Shown here: piece by piece, positions 50,088 through 57,646 of the stretch | Layout: each line of letters opens with the position of its first letter | Position numbering within the stretch: the first letter of the stretch is position 1 | From: Chloroflexota bacterium | GTDB taxonomy: Bacteria; Chloroflexota; Anaerolineae; Promineifilales; Promineifilaceae | Reading direction: 5' to 3' | Length of the DNA: 57,646 nt | Assembly (NCBI GenBank): GCA_013112725.1 | Contig: JABFFZ010000029.1 | Location: 1 to 57,646, forward strand | Position numbers and translations under genes: made by a program | Notes under the pieces: generated by a model | The model's input: only the letters and a program-made list of their open reading frames with translations | Database searches by the model: none | What the model was told of the DNA's origin: nothing

Positions 50088-50690
50088 ATGAGCAAAGAGA
50101 CCCCCTCTCTGATAGACCCCACCGGGCGGCAGCATGCGTTAAGCAGCACGGCCGTGATCATTGGCCGTGCGGTGGAAAATGATATTGTCATCAGTAGTAC
50201 GCGGGTATCGCGGGAACACGCCCGCGTGCTGCGTCAGGGTTGGCGGGCGCTGCTGGAAGATTTGGGCAGCACCAACGGCACCTTTCTCAATGGCGAACGA
50301 ATAAATGGCCCCGTGCAGTTGCGCGACGGCGACCAGATCAAGGTAGGCGATGTGGTCTTTACCTTCCGTGACCCGGAAGTGACCACCCAGGAAACGGCCG
50401 TGCCCGAATTGGAAGTGGACGTGATTGCCGGGGTGGTACGGGTAAATCGGCAACTGGTGACGCTGGCCCCCAAGGAGTTTGACCTGCTGGCCTACCTGTT
50501 TGCCCGGCGCGGCGAAGTTTGTACCAAGGATGACATTGGCACGGCCGTGTGGCCCGAATACCAGAGCGGCGTCTACGATTACCAGATTGAAAACCTGGTG
50601 CGCCGCCTGCGCACCCGCCTGGAAGCCGATCCCGCCGCTCCCCAACTGCTGCTCACCATGCGCGGCCGCGGCTATAAACTGATGGTTTGA
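50088..50690 (+). CDS. FHA-domain winged-helix regulator
   Basis: A 200-residue protein with an N-terminal FHA domain (about 1-105), which binds phosphothreonine: the G-R, S-x-x-H and N-G motifs are VIIGRAVENDIVISS, SREHARVLRQG and GSTNGTFLNGERI. The C-terminal domain (about 120-200) is an OmpR-type winged helix (LAPKEFDLLAYLFARRGEVC, YQIENLVRRLRTRLEA). Such a fusion lets a Ser/Thr kinase control a DNA-binding protein directly. A kinase gene follows on the same strand after 130 bp. The ATG at 50088 has AGGAAC upstream. Targets unknown. Confidence 0.87.
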   Translation: MSKETPSLIDPTGRQHALSSTAVIIGRAVENDIVISSTRVSREHARVLRQGWRALLEDLGSTNGTFLNGERINGPVQLRDGDQIKVGDVVFTFRDPEVTTQETAVPELEVDVIAGVVRVNRQLVTLAPKEFDLLAYLFARRGEVCTKDDIGTAVWPEYQSGVYDYQIENLVRRLRTRLEADPAAPQLLLTMRGRGYKLMV

Positions 50691-50742
50691 TAGCCGGTTG
50701 TTAGCTGGCAGTTAGGCAGTGGGGGGGGGGACGGCCGTAAGA

Positions 50743-50806
50743 TAGTAATTGAGCAATTGGGTAATTGAGTAATTCACCCAATTACCCAATTACTTAATTA
50801 CTTAAT
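50743..50806. repeat. 8-bp-period inverted array, GAGTAATT words
   Basis: AGTAATT, GAGCAATT, GGGTAATT, GAGTAATT on the left are followed by CACCCAATTACCCAATTACTTAATTACTTAATC on the right. The arms pair well. The array lies between the FHA regulator and the kinase gene and could form a hairpin in their joint transcript. A G9 run is at about 50721-50730. Confidence 0.85.
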
Positions 50807-50820
50807 CACAGGATCACACC

Positions 50821-52383
50821 ATGGCCCCCACATCACTCGCCGGACAAACACTCGGCAAATATCACGTTTTAGAGCCATTGGGCAGCGGCGGCATGGCCCG
50901 CGTCTATCGCGGCTACCACCCCCACCTGGACCGCTTTGTGGCCATCAAGGTGCTGCGTTCAGACCTGGTGGAAGATGAGGCGTTCTACGGCCGTTTTCGC
51001 CGCGAGGCCCAGGCCGTCGCCAATTTGCGCCACTCCCACATCATCCAGGTGTTCGATTTTGATACCCAGGATGACATCCCCTACATGGTCATGGAACTGC
51101 TGGACGGTGACACGCTGTACGCCCGGCTAAACGAGTACCGGGTGCGCGGCGAGACGATGCCGCATGGCGAAATGGCCCGCATCCTGCTCGATGTGCTGGA
51201 TGGGCTGGCCTATGCCCACCAGGAAGGCATGATCCACCGCGACATCAAACCCGCCAACATCCTGCTCACCCGGCGCGGGCAGGCGGTGCTGGCCGACTTT
51301 GGCATCGCCCAAATCGTTGGCGGCACACGGCATACCGTCTCCGGGGCGCTGTTGGGCACGCTCAACTACATGGCCCCGGAGCAGGGCTTGAAGGGCGTGA
51401 GCGACGCCCGCAGCGACATCTATTCGCTGGGCGTGGTCTTTTACGAAATGCTCACCCGCCAGCCTCCCTATGACGCCGATACGCCACTGGCAATTTTGAT
51501 GAAACACGTCAACGACCCCCTGCCCCTGCCCCGCGATATCGAACCCACCATCCCCGCTCCATTTGAACGCATCGTCCTCAAGGTATTGGCAAAGTCGCCG
51601 GACGACCGTTACCAGAACGCAGCGGAAATGGCCGCCGCCTTGCGCCATGCCACCCAGGAAGCCGCCATTCCCCTGCCGGAACGCATTTCGCTGCCCCTCT
51701 CCTTCACCACGCCCGATGCACCCGCCGAATCGGTAGCAGTTTATTCCGGGCCGTCACGCGCCGGGCTGAAGGCAGCCTCTTTTGCCGCCGCAGATACCAT
51801 GTCCACCCAGAGCGACTCGTGGACGGTGCAGGTGGCGGCGTTGAAAGAGAAGGAGGCGGCCCAAATGGAGAAAACGGCCGTATCACCCAACCCCTCTACG
51901 GCCGTGCCCCTCGTACCCGCCGCCCCCGTTACCCCCGTCACCCCCGTCACCGGGCGGCAGGTCGCTGCCGCTTTTTTTAACGCGTTTGCCATTTTTATCA
52001 CCGGCAACCTCATTTTGGTGATGTTGATGGGAGCAGCCCGTGACATTTTTGCGCGGGGCTGGCCGATAGAGTTGCTGCTTATGGCCGCCGGGTTTGCCCA
52101 CATCATGCACAAAACGCGCGTCATCTGGCTGCTCATCCCCACCGGTATTCTGATGGGCAATGGCTTTATGCTCATCTATTACAACCTGACCAATAACTGG
52201 CATCAATGGTCGTACCTGTGGCCGCTGGAGATTTTCTTGATCATGGGCGTCATCTGGTACACCATCAACAAAGCCGCGCAGGGGCAAACTGAAGTGTGGA
52301 GCCAACATATGGGCAGCCGCCTGCGCCGCATTTCCCTCGTAACCGCCTTCATCTTTACCCTCATGGCAATTTTTGTAGATTAA
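50821..52383 (+). CDS. Ser/Thr protein kinase with polytopic C-terminal membrane tail
   Basis: A 520-residue Hanks-type kinase. The kinase domain (about 12-280) has GSGGMARVYRG (P-loop), AIKVL (Lys), MIHRDIKPANIL (catalytic loop), LADFGIAQIVGG (DFG) and MAPEQG. After an Ala/Pro linker of about 90 residues come four to five membrane segments (AFFNAFAIFITGNLILVMLM, then IWLLIPTGILMGNGFMLIYY). In most bacterial PknB relatives a single membrane pass leads to exterior sensor domains. Here the tail is a membrane domain with no exterior sensor. The FHA-winged-helix gene just upstream is a likely substrate. The ATG is preceded only by a weak site. Confidence 0.92.
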   Translation: MAPTSLAGQTLGKYHVLEPLGSGGMARVYRGYHPHLDRFVAIKVLRSDLVEDEAFYGRFRREAQAVANLRHSHIIQVFDFDTQDDIPYMVMELLDGDTLYARLNEYRVRGETMPHGEMARILLDVLDGLAYAHQEGMIHRDIKPANILLTRRGQAVLADFGIAQIVGGTRHTVSGALLGTLNYMAPEQGLKGVSDARSDIYSLGVVFYEMLTRQPPYDADTPLAILMKHVNDPLPLPRDIEPTIPAPFERIVLKVLAKSPDDRYQNAAEMAAALRHATQEAAIPLPERISLPLSFTTPDAPAESVAVYSGPSRAGLKAASFAAADTMSTQSDSWTVQVAALKEKEAAQMEKTAVSPNPSTAVPLVPAAPVTPVTPVTGRQVAAAFFNAFAIFITGNLILVMLMGAARDIFARGWPIELLLMAAGFAHIMHKTRVIWLLIPTGILMGNGFMLIYYNLTNNWHQWSYLWPLEIFLIMGVIWYTINKAAQGQTEVWSQHMGSRLRRISLVTAFIFTLMAIFVD

Positions 52384-52493
52384 CACCTGACACGTCTGGT
52401 AGACCTGTCCGATGTTTGTTAGCCAATGGTTAGGTGGGGGATAGGCAACGGCCGTGTCGCATCCATATCCTATTCACAAATGAAATAAACGAG

Positions 52494-52555
52494 TTGAGAT
52501 TAGAGATTAGAGATTGGGGATTGTTCAATCTCTAATCTCCAATCTCCAATCACCA
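52494..52555. repeat. 7-bp-period inverted array, ATTAGAG words
   Basis: ATTAGAG, ATTAGAG, ATTGGGG, ATTGTTC on the left and AATCTCT, AATCTCC, AATCTCC, AATCACC on the right. The period is exactly 7 throughout and the halves are complementary. It lies upstream of the membrane protein gene; the ribosome-binding site follows directly. The same words are at 7436. Confidence 0.85.
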
Positions 52556-52569
52556 AAGGAGTGAACGTG

Positions 52570-53286
52570 ATGGTTGTGAACAGACGAACGACAAATGTGA
52601 TAGGCCTGGGACTGATCTTGTTAGGCGGGCTGGCGCTGCTGAACAACACCTTTCTGGGTTGGATAGGGCTGCGTATAGAATTGTGGCCGTTGTGGGTCAC
52701 GGCCGTGGGTATGGCCTTTATCGCCGCCCCCTTTTTATCCGGCAATCCCCGCCGGTTGGCCCCTCTCTTTATTCCCGGCTTCCCCATTCTCATGGTCAGC
52801 CTGCTGCTGTTGTGGGATGGCGTCTTCTGGTGGGGGGCCTGGGCCACATTCTGGCCGATGATTCTGCTGGCGTTGGCATTTGGCTTTGCGGCCACGGCCG
52901 TCTTCATGCGCATCGTCTGGTTCCTGATTCCGGCGATTAAAATTGGCGCACTGGGGATGTTGTTGCAGTTCACGGCCGTGACCGGCTGGTGGGATGCCTG
53001 GGCCGTCTTGTGGCCCGCGCTGCCGCTCAGCACCGGTCTGTCCCTGCTCGTCTGTGGTCATCTGGCGCAAAAGCCCGGTCTGGTAAAGGCTGGAACGATC
53101 ATCAGTTTCCTGGCGGCGGGCCTGTTTGTGATGATGACCACCGTCCTATCCGGCGGCGTCAGCCTGTTGGGGGCGCTGCTGCTCATTGGCGGCGGCAGCG
53201 TGATGGTACTGCGCGGGATGTTGATGGGCGAACGGCCGTTGGCCCTGACAGAAAGAGAGATCGAAGAAAAGCTGCCAATTGTCTGA
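52570..53286 (+). CDS. Polytopic membrane protein of unknown function
   Basis: A 238-residue protein with about eight short membrane segments (GLGLILLGGLALLNNTF, LWPLWVTAVGMAFIAAPF, FPILMVSLLLLWDGVFW and further). The N-terminal LGLILLGGLALL...W pattern resembles the hydrophobic cores of DUF5668/LiaF-type proteins, a weak resemblance. The ATG at 52570 lies 8 bp after AAAGGAG; GTG codons at 52561 and 52567 would be too close. It may be in one unit with the kinase (gap 187 bp, with an array between). The end reads EREIEEKLPIV. Confidence 0.72.
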   Translation: MVVNRRTTNVIGLGLILLGGLALLNNTFLGWIGLRIELWPLWVTAVGMAFIAAPFLSGNPRRLAPLFIPGFPILMVSLLLLWDGVFWWGAWATFWPMILLALAFGFAATAVFMRIVWFLIPAIKIGALGMLLQFTAVTGWWDAWAVLWPALPLSTGLSLLVCGHLAQKPGLVKAGTIISFLAAGLFVMMTTVLSGGVSLLGALLLIGGGSVMVLRGMLMGERPLALTEREIEEKLPIV

Positions 53287-53295
53287 TGGTGACTA

Positions 53296-53335
53296 AGGTG
53301 GCAGGTGGCAAGTAATCACCTGCCACTTGCCACCT
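53296..53335. repeat. 7-bp-period inverted array, GGTGGCA words
   Basis: GGTGGCA, GGTGGCA, AGTAATC, ACCTGCC, ACTTGCC and ACCTGTA form a compact hairpin. It lies between the convergent membrane protein and M23-like genes and may end both transcripts. Confidence 0.82.
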
Positions 53336-53419
53336 GTATCCCCTGGCCACCATCCTCAATTGTCGCCTGAATTCAAGGTGGAATAGTTGGCCTTTGGCCG
53401 CTCAACTCTCGAAACGTGC

Positions 53420-56044
53420 TTAATCTTGTGGAGCGGTGGGATTACAAGGCTGCGATTCCCAAGAGATATCGTCAATAAAGATAGACCCGACTCCCAGAAT
53501 ATCCACTTGAGAAAGCGTTTGGGTGACAAGTTCAAACTCAAGCCTGACCTGGTTAACGCTGGCTGAGGGTGGACAAATGAAACCGCTATCAAATTCTGTC
53601 CATGCCAAATGGGTTTGTACATTGATGTTTGCGAAGCCATCTGATTGATACACATCGTCCCCCACATACCATGTTAACCGTCCAAAAACTTGCATAGACC
53701 CACTAACATCCTCTGGAATTCCTTTCGCCCAGAGGCGAAAGCGATAAGCCTGGTCGTCACTTACCTGAACAGGCGAACTGATCAAGAAAGCATCGCTTGA
53801 ATGAGTATATGTTTCAGCCCTTGCCTGGGCGCTGAATTGCCCACTGTGCGTTTCAACAGTTGGCAGTCGCCAGAGATTGGGACTTGGGGTGGGGTAAATA
53901 ATCTCCCAGCAATAGAACCCCGCTTCAAAGCCGCCATTGGTAAAGTGGGGGCAGTGGGTGAACAAATCCTGGCTGTTAATGAAAAAGTCGTCTATGTTGG
54001 CGCTGGTGTTGCCCAGGCCGTGCGCCGAGCCGTTCCAGAACAGGCCAGGCACGAACCAGCAGTTCATGAAAATGCCGGGGGCGCAGATGAAAATGTCCGC
54101 ACCATCACCGCTAACCTCCGTCACGGCAAATGACCCTGCCGTACTCAAGTAAATACTCCCATTGGCCCCCAACCAGACGCCATCTACATTCTCTGTCACC
54201 TCATTAAGGGCATAGTCTGACCCGTCAAAAAACAGCGAGGCTGATGTGTCGCTGTCGCTTATGAACAGGTCCTCGTCTTCAAAGATGTCGGGGCCAATCT
54301 CAGCCTGCCCTTGTGTGCTGAGTACGATTTTTCCCTGGTCGTTAAAGGTCAGCGCATCTATATTTTCACCGGGAAATTCGGCCGGTATCAGGCCAAGTTT
54401 TTCGCCAGGGATGTAAACGCTCATTGTGCCGCTGGTGTTTTCGCCCAATGAGGCGGGCACAAAACGGATGATGTCCGACGCGGTGTAGCTGCCCAAGGGG
54501 GCGTCCAGGCTGAAGAAGAGGTGACCATTGCGGAAATCAACGGCGTCTATGTCCACGCCGGCCAACCCCACGTCCGAGCCGTCAAAAAACATGCGCCATT
54601 CGCTGGTGGCGGCATCAAAGAGCAAGATGTCCTCATTTTCGTAGGGCACATTGCCGGCGTAGCCGCTGCTGGCAAAAGAGACGTAGAGGTAGCGTTGGGG
54701 CAGCGGCATGTTACCATTGGCCGGGGCCAGCATGATGGCATCGGCCAGAGTGTAACGGCCGTCATCCTCATGAAACAGATCGTGATCGTGAACGAGGATA
54801 AATTCGCTCACACTGTCAGACATGGCAAAGTCATACCGGCCCAGGTATGCCCAGGCGTCATGTTCACTGTTGTTCACGTAGGCCGCCTGCACGGCGATAG
54901 CCCGGCTGACCCGGCTGTTATGATGCACATCATAGGCCACGCTCAAAGAAGGATTGGCGTGGGCAGGTATGTGGGCAAAAACGTCATACGCGCCCGGTTG
55001 AGTAAAAGCATCTGGGCGAATCGTCCAACGCGCCGTGCAGTTCTCCTTCCCGTCACTGGGCGTGTAGTAGTAACCGTTGTTGTAACTCGCCGAACCACCG
55101 GCAAACGTCCAACACGGACCGGGGAAAAAATCGGCCGAACCGTCATCAATGATCATCCGCGCATTGTTTATGGCCGGTTCGTCTAATGGTGTGCCGCCGG
55201 GATATTGATCGGTAATACCCGGCAAAATGGCTGGCTTGTCTATCCAAAGATCATAACTGGTTGCACCGGGAGTCCCGTTCGGGGCTATGTAAACTGACCA
55301 GGGATCAACAACAGGTGTGGCACTAGGTACAGGCAAAGGTGTTAAGCCAATCCAACCATAGGGGTTAACAGGGCGGTTAATATTAATCTGGCGAACTTCA
55401 ATATGAAGATGAGCACTGCATAGGGGATCATCCCCAACAGACTCATCACAGCCTTGAAGACTACCTGTGTTGCCGCTTATCCCTAAAATTCGATTGCGAT
55501 TGCCAGGATCCAATGGATCAATAATAATTTCATCACCAGTCTCGACGTTTAATGTACTTAAGTGCCCATACCAGACACGATAGCTTGGGTCGGCATGTTC
55601 CATACGCACATATAATCCGTATAATGCCCGATGATTTGTCGGATCTGACCATCCGGCATAGGTGACTGTACCCTCAGCTGCTGCCAAAACCGGCTCATAC
55701 CGAAGATTGTAGTCAATGCCGACATGTTGATCATACCCGAACCCAGATACAGGGATATATGGAAAAGAGGTTGGTGTTGCTGTAACAGCCTCGTACAGGA
55801 ACCCATTGTAATGACGTACATCATCATTGTTATCGTCGGTTGGACGAAAAAGCGGATATTCATGGTCGAACACTGCCAAAATATCCTCTTGGCCATAATA
55901 AATTGGGCCTAAAAAGGGTGACGGCGTGGATACTTGCATAGCTGCTACTGCTGGTTGTTGGCTATTACCGAAGACTATCCAGACGACAACACTCCAACAA
56001 ACCATCTGAAGCAGGATAGTAATAATCACAGTTCGTTTTGTCAT
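53420..56044 (-). CDS. Exported M23-peptidase-like surface protein with repeated modules
   Basis: An 874-residue exported protein. After a signal segment (VIITILLQMVCWSVVVWIV) an M23-like metallopeptidase domain (about 100-240) carries HVGIDYNLRYEPV (H-x-G-x-D) and SAHLHIEVRQI (H-x-H), a fold that usually cuts peptidoglycan. The large middle and C-terminal region has repeated beta modules: three copies share an FFDGSDVGL or FFDGSDYAL or FWNGSAHGL core followed by an IDAV-type strand (about 520-720). A carbohydrate-binding-like beta-sandwich ends the protein. The ATG at 56044 has GAGGAAG upstream. It has only one ACGGCCGT (54756), unusual for its length. Confidence 0.82.
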   Translation of the reverse strand: MTKRTVIITILLQMVCWSVVVWIVFGNSQQPAVAAMQVSTPSPFLGPIYYGQEDILAVFDHEYPLFRPTDDNNDDVRHYNGFLYEAVTATPTSFPYIPVSGFGYDQHVGIDYNLRYEPVLAAAEGTVTYAGWSDPTNHRALYGLYVRMEHADPSYRVWYGHLSTLNVETGDEIIIDPLDPGNRNRILGISGNTGSLQGCDESVGDDPLCSAHLHIEVRQININRPVNPYGWIGLTPLPVPSATPVVDPWSVYIAPNGTPGATSYDLWIDKPAILPGITDQYPGGTPLDEPAINNARMIIDDGSADFFPGPCWTFAGGSASYNNGYYYTPSDGKENCTARWTIRPDAFTQPGAYDVFAHIPAHANPSLSVAYDVHHNSRVSRAIAVQAAYVNNSEHDAWAYLGRYDFAMSDSVSEFILVHDHDLFHEDDGRYTLADAIMLAPANGNMPLPQRYLYVSFASSGYAGNVPYENEDILLFDAATSEWRMFFDGSDVGLAGVDIDAVDFRNGHLFFSLDAPLGSYTASDIIRFVPASLGENTSGTMSVYIPGEKLGLIPAEFPGENIDALTFNDQGKIVLSTQGQAEIGPDIFEDEDLFISDSDTSASLFFDGSDYALNEVTENVDGVWLGANGSIYLSTAGSFAVTEVSGDGADIFICAPGIFMNCWFVPGLFWNGSAHGLGNTSANIDDFFINSQDLFTHCPHFTNGGFEAGFYCWEIIYPTPSPNLWRLPTVETHSGQFSAQARAETYTHSSDAFLISSPVQVSDDQAYRFRLWAKGIPEDVSGSMQVFGRLTWYVGDDVYQSDGFANINVQTHLAWTEFDSGFICPPSASVNQVRLEFELVTQTLSQVDILGVGSIFIDDISWESQPCNPTAPQD

Positions 56045-56085
56045 AGCTTCCTCCTTAATCAAATCTTGTTTGGCAGGGAAATTGT

Positions 56086-57489
56086 TTAATCAGCGAGTAA
56101 CCAGGTGAAACCATAAGGTCGCTGGAGACCTGTGGTGTCCATCATCAGATAGGGGATACCAGTCAACCGATTAACAAGGTAGATTCCGGAACGTGCATCA
56201 TGTTCGGCTGGCTCAGAGAGAACAAGAAGCCAGCCAGTATCAGGTGACCAGATAGGGGCGGCCCATACTGCTGGCCTGATATGGCTGTTCAGGTATAGTT
56301 CATAAGTGCTTCCTTCAACAGGATCAACAAGTAACAACCCTGTCTTGTCACCATTGGTGAAACTTGCCGCCAGTAAAGAGTTGTTTGGTGCCCAAGCAGG
56401 CGGCCCAAGAATCTCTGCTTTTACCAGTTCAACTATTGTTTGTGTGCTGCCATCCCATAAGTAAATGGTGTTGTCGCAGGTAAAAGCCAGTTTTAAGCCA
56501 CTTGCAGACCAGGCGGGAAAGCAGCGAGAAGAAGCACCCGCTAGTTGAATTGTGTCTCGTGATTCAGCGTTTACAAGTGACAACCCTTGATTGAAGTTGC
56601 TTGTGAATGCCAACCATTGACTATCGGGAGACCAGACGGTGGTTAAATAGCTTGATGGGTAGGAAACTTCCCCTGTAACAAAGTGTTCGCCATTGGTAAG
56701 GTTGTAGAGAACAAGAGAATTTGGATTAGAAGTTGTCATTGCTAAACGCAATCCATCAGGTGAAATTACGGGATTAAATATCTCACTATCTGGCGATAAG
56801 GAGTTTCTAAAAGTTAATTGCTCTGTTGGTGCGTTATTAAGCGAAACAACAAAAAGGTCATGCACTTGAGAGTAAATAACGGCCTGACCATCTGGTTGCC
56901 AGGTAAAGTTATATAAGCAGCATTGGTTATCGGTTAAGTTCTGAATTCCGTTATCTCTGAAATCATAGGCGCTGATTCTACGAATCTCATTGAATGCAAG
57001 TTCTTCATCCTCTGCAAAGAGAATTGCTGCATGTGAGAAATCAGGGGAAATACGCATCAAGGGCGAACCGAACAAATTGGTGATGACAGGCTCTATATGC
57101 CAATCTTCTATACTCTCCTCGGGTGAAGCGATGTAGAAGTTAGTCGTTAATGAAGGGTCAGATCCATCAGGCTGAGGATAGGGACTCCATAAAAAGACAA
57201 TATCGCCTCTGGGTGGTGGGGGAAGGGGGGTTGGGGTGTTTGTGAGTGTTTCGGTGGGCACGGCCGTAGCGGGCAAGGATGTAGCGGTGTTGGTTGGGGA
57301 AGCCACGGCCGTATCCGTAGCAGGTATTTGGGTGGCGGTAGGCACGGCCGTATTCGCTACCACCGCCACACGGGTGGGCACGGCCGTACTGAGCGCAGTC
57401 GAAACGGCCGTAGCCGTCTCCCCCTCCACACTACACCCTGCCAGCAGCAGGCAAAACAGTAAAATGAAAGAGAAAGTCATCGGTTTCAT
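56086..57489 (-). CDS. TolB/WD40-like beta-propeller lipoprotein
   Basis: A 467-residue lipoprotein. The signal is FILLFCLLLAGCS with an L-A-G-C lipobox. A stalk of about 75 residues rich in Thr, Ala, Val and Pro is encoded partly by five ACGGCCGT copies (TAV codons). Then comes a beta-propeller of about six TolB/WD40-like blades (SPDFSHAAILF, SPDGLRLAMTTS, SPDSQWLAFTS, APNNSLLAASF, SPDTGWLLVLS). Such propellers bind protein or glycan partners. GGAGG lies 6 bp before the ATG. It is next to the M23-like gene with 41 bp between. Confidence 0.86.
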   Translation of the reverse strand: MKPMTFSFILLFCLLLAGCSVEGETATAVSTALSTAVPTRVAVVANTAVPTATQIPATDTAVASPTNTATSLPATAVPTETLTNTPTPLPPPPRGDIVFLWSPYPQPDGSDPSLTTNFYIASPEESIEDWHIEPVITNLFGSPLMRISPDFSHAAILFAEDEELAFNEIRRISAYDFRDNGIQNLTDNQCCLYNFTWQPDGQAVIYSQVHDLFVVSLNNAPTEQLTFRNSLSPDSEIFNPVISPDGLRLAMTTSNPNSLVLYNLTNGEHFVTGEVSYPSSYLTTVWSPDSQWLAFTSNFNQGLSLVNAESRDTIQLAGASSRCFPAWSASGLKLAFTCDNTIYLWDGSTQTIVELVKAEILGPPAWAPNNSLLAASFTNGDKTGLLLVDPVEGSTYELYLNSHIRPAVWAAPIWSPDTGWLLVLSEPAEHDARSGIYLVNRLTGIPYLMMDTTGLQRPYGFTWLLAD

Positions 57490-57507
57490 GGCAACCTCCA
57501 GAGGGGA

Positions 57508-57580
57508 ATTATGAATTAGGAATTATGAAGGAAGAGGCGTCTTCATAATTCATAATTCATCCTTCATAATTCCTAATTTT
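57508..57580. repeat. 7-bp-period inverted array, GAATTAT words
   Basis: GAATTAT, GAATTAG, GAATTAT, GAAGGAA on the left; CATAATTCATAATTCATCCTT and CATAATTCCTAATT on the right. The two sides are complementary. It lies upstream of the lipoprotein gene, and its right end contains the stop codon of the gene that enters from the right edge. The same words are at 24302. Confidence 0.85.
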
Positions 57581-57646
57581 CCACCAGCCACGCCGGGTGG
57601 CGGGCGGTGATAGATTGGGTGAGTTGGGTGGGCGGCTGACCGAGGG
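57573..57646 (-). CDS. C-terminal end of a gene entering from the right edge
   Basis: One minus-strand frame is open from the edge to a TAG at 57575-57573 and reads LGQPPTQLTQSITARHPAWL followed by VEN. The sequence looks protein-like, but only 23 residues are visible, so no function can be given. The stop lies inside the array at 57508-57580. Confidence 0.45.
   Translation of the reverse strand, partial: LGQPPTQLTQSITARHPAWLVEN

Larger units (their letters stand above)
57..57412. repeat. Dispersed palindrome ACGGCCGT (about 125 copies)
   Basis: The 8-bp palindrome ACGGCCGT recurs through the whole window. By eye I count about 125 copies, for example at 57, 79, 106, 201, 1203, 3971, 6261, 12230, 13279, 17818, 22919, 27062, 33229, 34403, 36706, 44538, 50540, 52971 and five between 57260 and 57412. 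About one or two would be expected from base composition. Most copies are inside genes and are read in all three frames, as Thr-Ala-Val, as X-Gly-Arg with X = Asp, Asn, Tyr or His, or as Arg-Pro. Copies are sparse or absent at 15260-17240, 46455-48750 and 54765-57255. The architecture resembles the HIP1 octamer of cyanobacteria, but the sequence differs. Confidence 0.93.

Noticed and set aside
484..57580. Short tandem arrays as CRISPR arrays
   Set aside because: Units are 7-8 bp without spacers, and no cas genes are present.

Overview
This window looks like chromosomal DNA of a Chloroflexota bacterium, most likely of the Anaerolineae or a related class. That is inferred from protein style, not from a marker gene: several large PTPS-related and DUF2723 membrane proteins, many Thr/Pro-stalked lipoproteins and surface proteins, Uma2, DUF952, YqeC-MocA and NYN genes. 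It is GC-rich and gene-dense on both strands, and no rRNA, tRNA, CRISPR array or complete IS element was seen.

Layout. 1-1840: N-terminal part of a medium-chain dehydrogenase and a RibA-RibD(reductase) fusion. 1850-4290: a beta-class DNA methyltransferase, a probable restriction endonuclease and a divergent small HTH protein. 4650-9730: bifunctional penicillin-binding protein, Uma2 protein, YqeC-MocA fusion. 9800-14935: LysM surface protein and a large PTPS-related membrane protein. 14936-15430: gene-free, with a cluster of DnaA-box-like sites. 15431-26470: two B12-type radical SAM proteins, a nucleotidyltransferase-like protein, DUF952, a cNMP-binding/PH membrane protein, a DUF2723 membrane protein, a GT4 glycosyltransferase and an epimerase (an envelope or glycan theme). 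26540-31900: CinA-like/nucleotidyltransferase fusion, YhaM-like nuclease, UbiX, PPOX-like protein, NYN protein. 31930-42240: methyltransferase, glycosidase-like protein, MA-like peptidase, peptide-binding lipoprotein, RpiA, a VapBC-like pair, a double cNMP-binding protein and a glycogen-debranching enzyme. 42276-43925: two decayed genes. 44144-46410: Nth, an OmpR-type regulator and an SDR. 46391-48570: a decayed restriction-modification locus followed by a protein with a possible effector-associated domain. 48687-57646: glycosidase-like protein, FHA-winged-helix regulator, Ser/Thr kinase with a membrane tail, membrane protein, M23-like surface protein and a beta-propeller lipoprotein.

Two genome-wide patterns stand out beyond the genes. 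First, the octamer palindrome ACGGCCGT occurs about 125 times by eye count, roughly one per 460 bp, where about one or two would be expected; it is used in all three reading frames inside genes and is sparse in a few segments that look foreign or decayed. Second, at least seventeen loci carry short arrays with a strict 7- or 8-bp period, usually folded as inverted repeats. Different loci use different words (such as GTAATTGG, ATTAGAG, GGTGGCT, ATTCATA, TTACCGA) but keep the same architecture. They lie at gene ends or starts and, strikingly, also in frame inside coding sequences, where they encode linkers. I consider these two patterns the most likely undescribed biology here.

Genes are broken at several points: a NarL-type regulator with an in-frame TAA, a D12 adenine methylase with an in-frame TGA where Trp would fit, its partner nuclease with a frameshift and a second such TGA, and an envelope protein cut by hairpin-rich repeat DNA.
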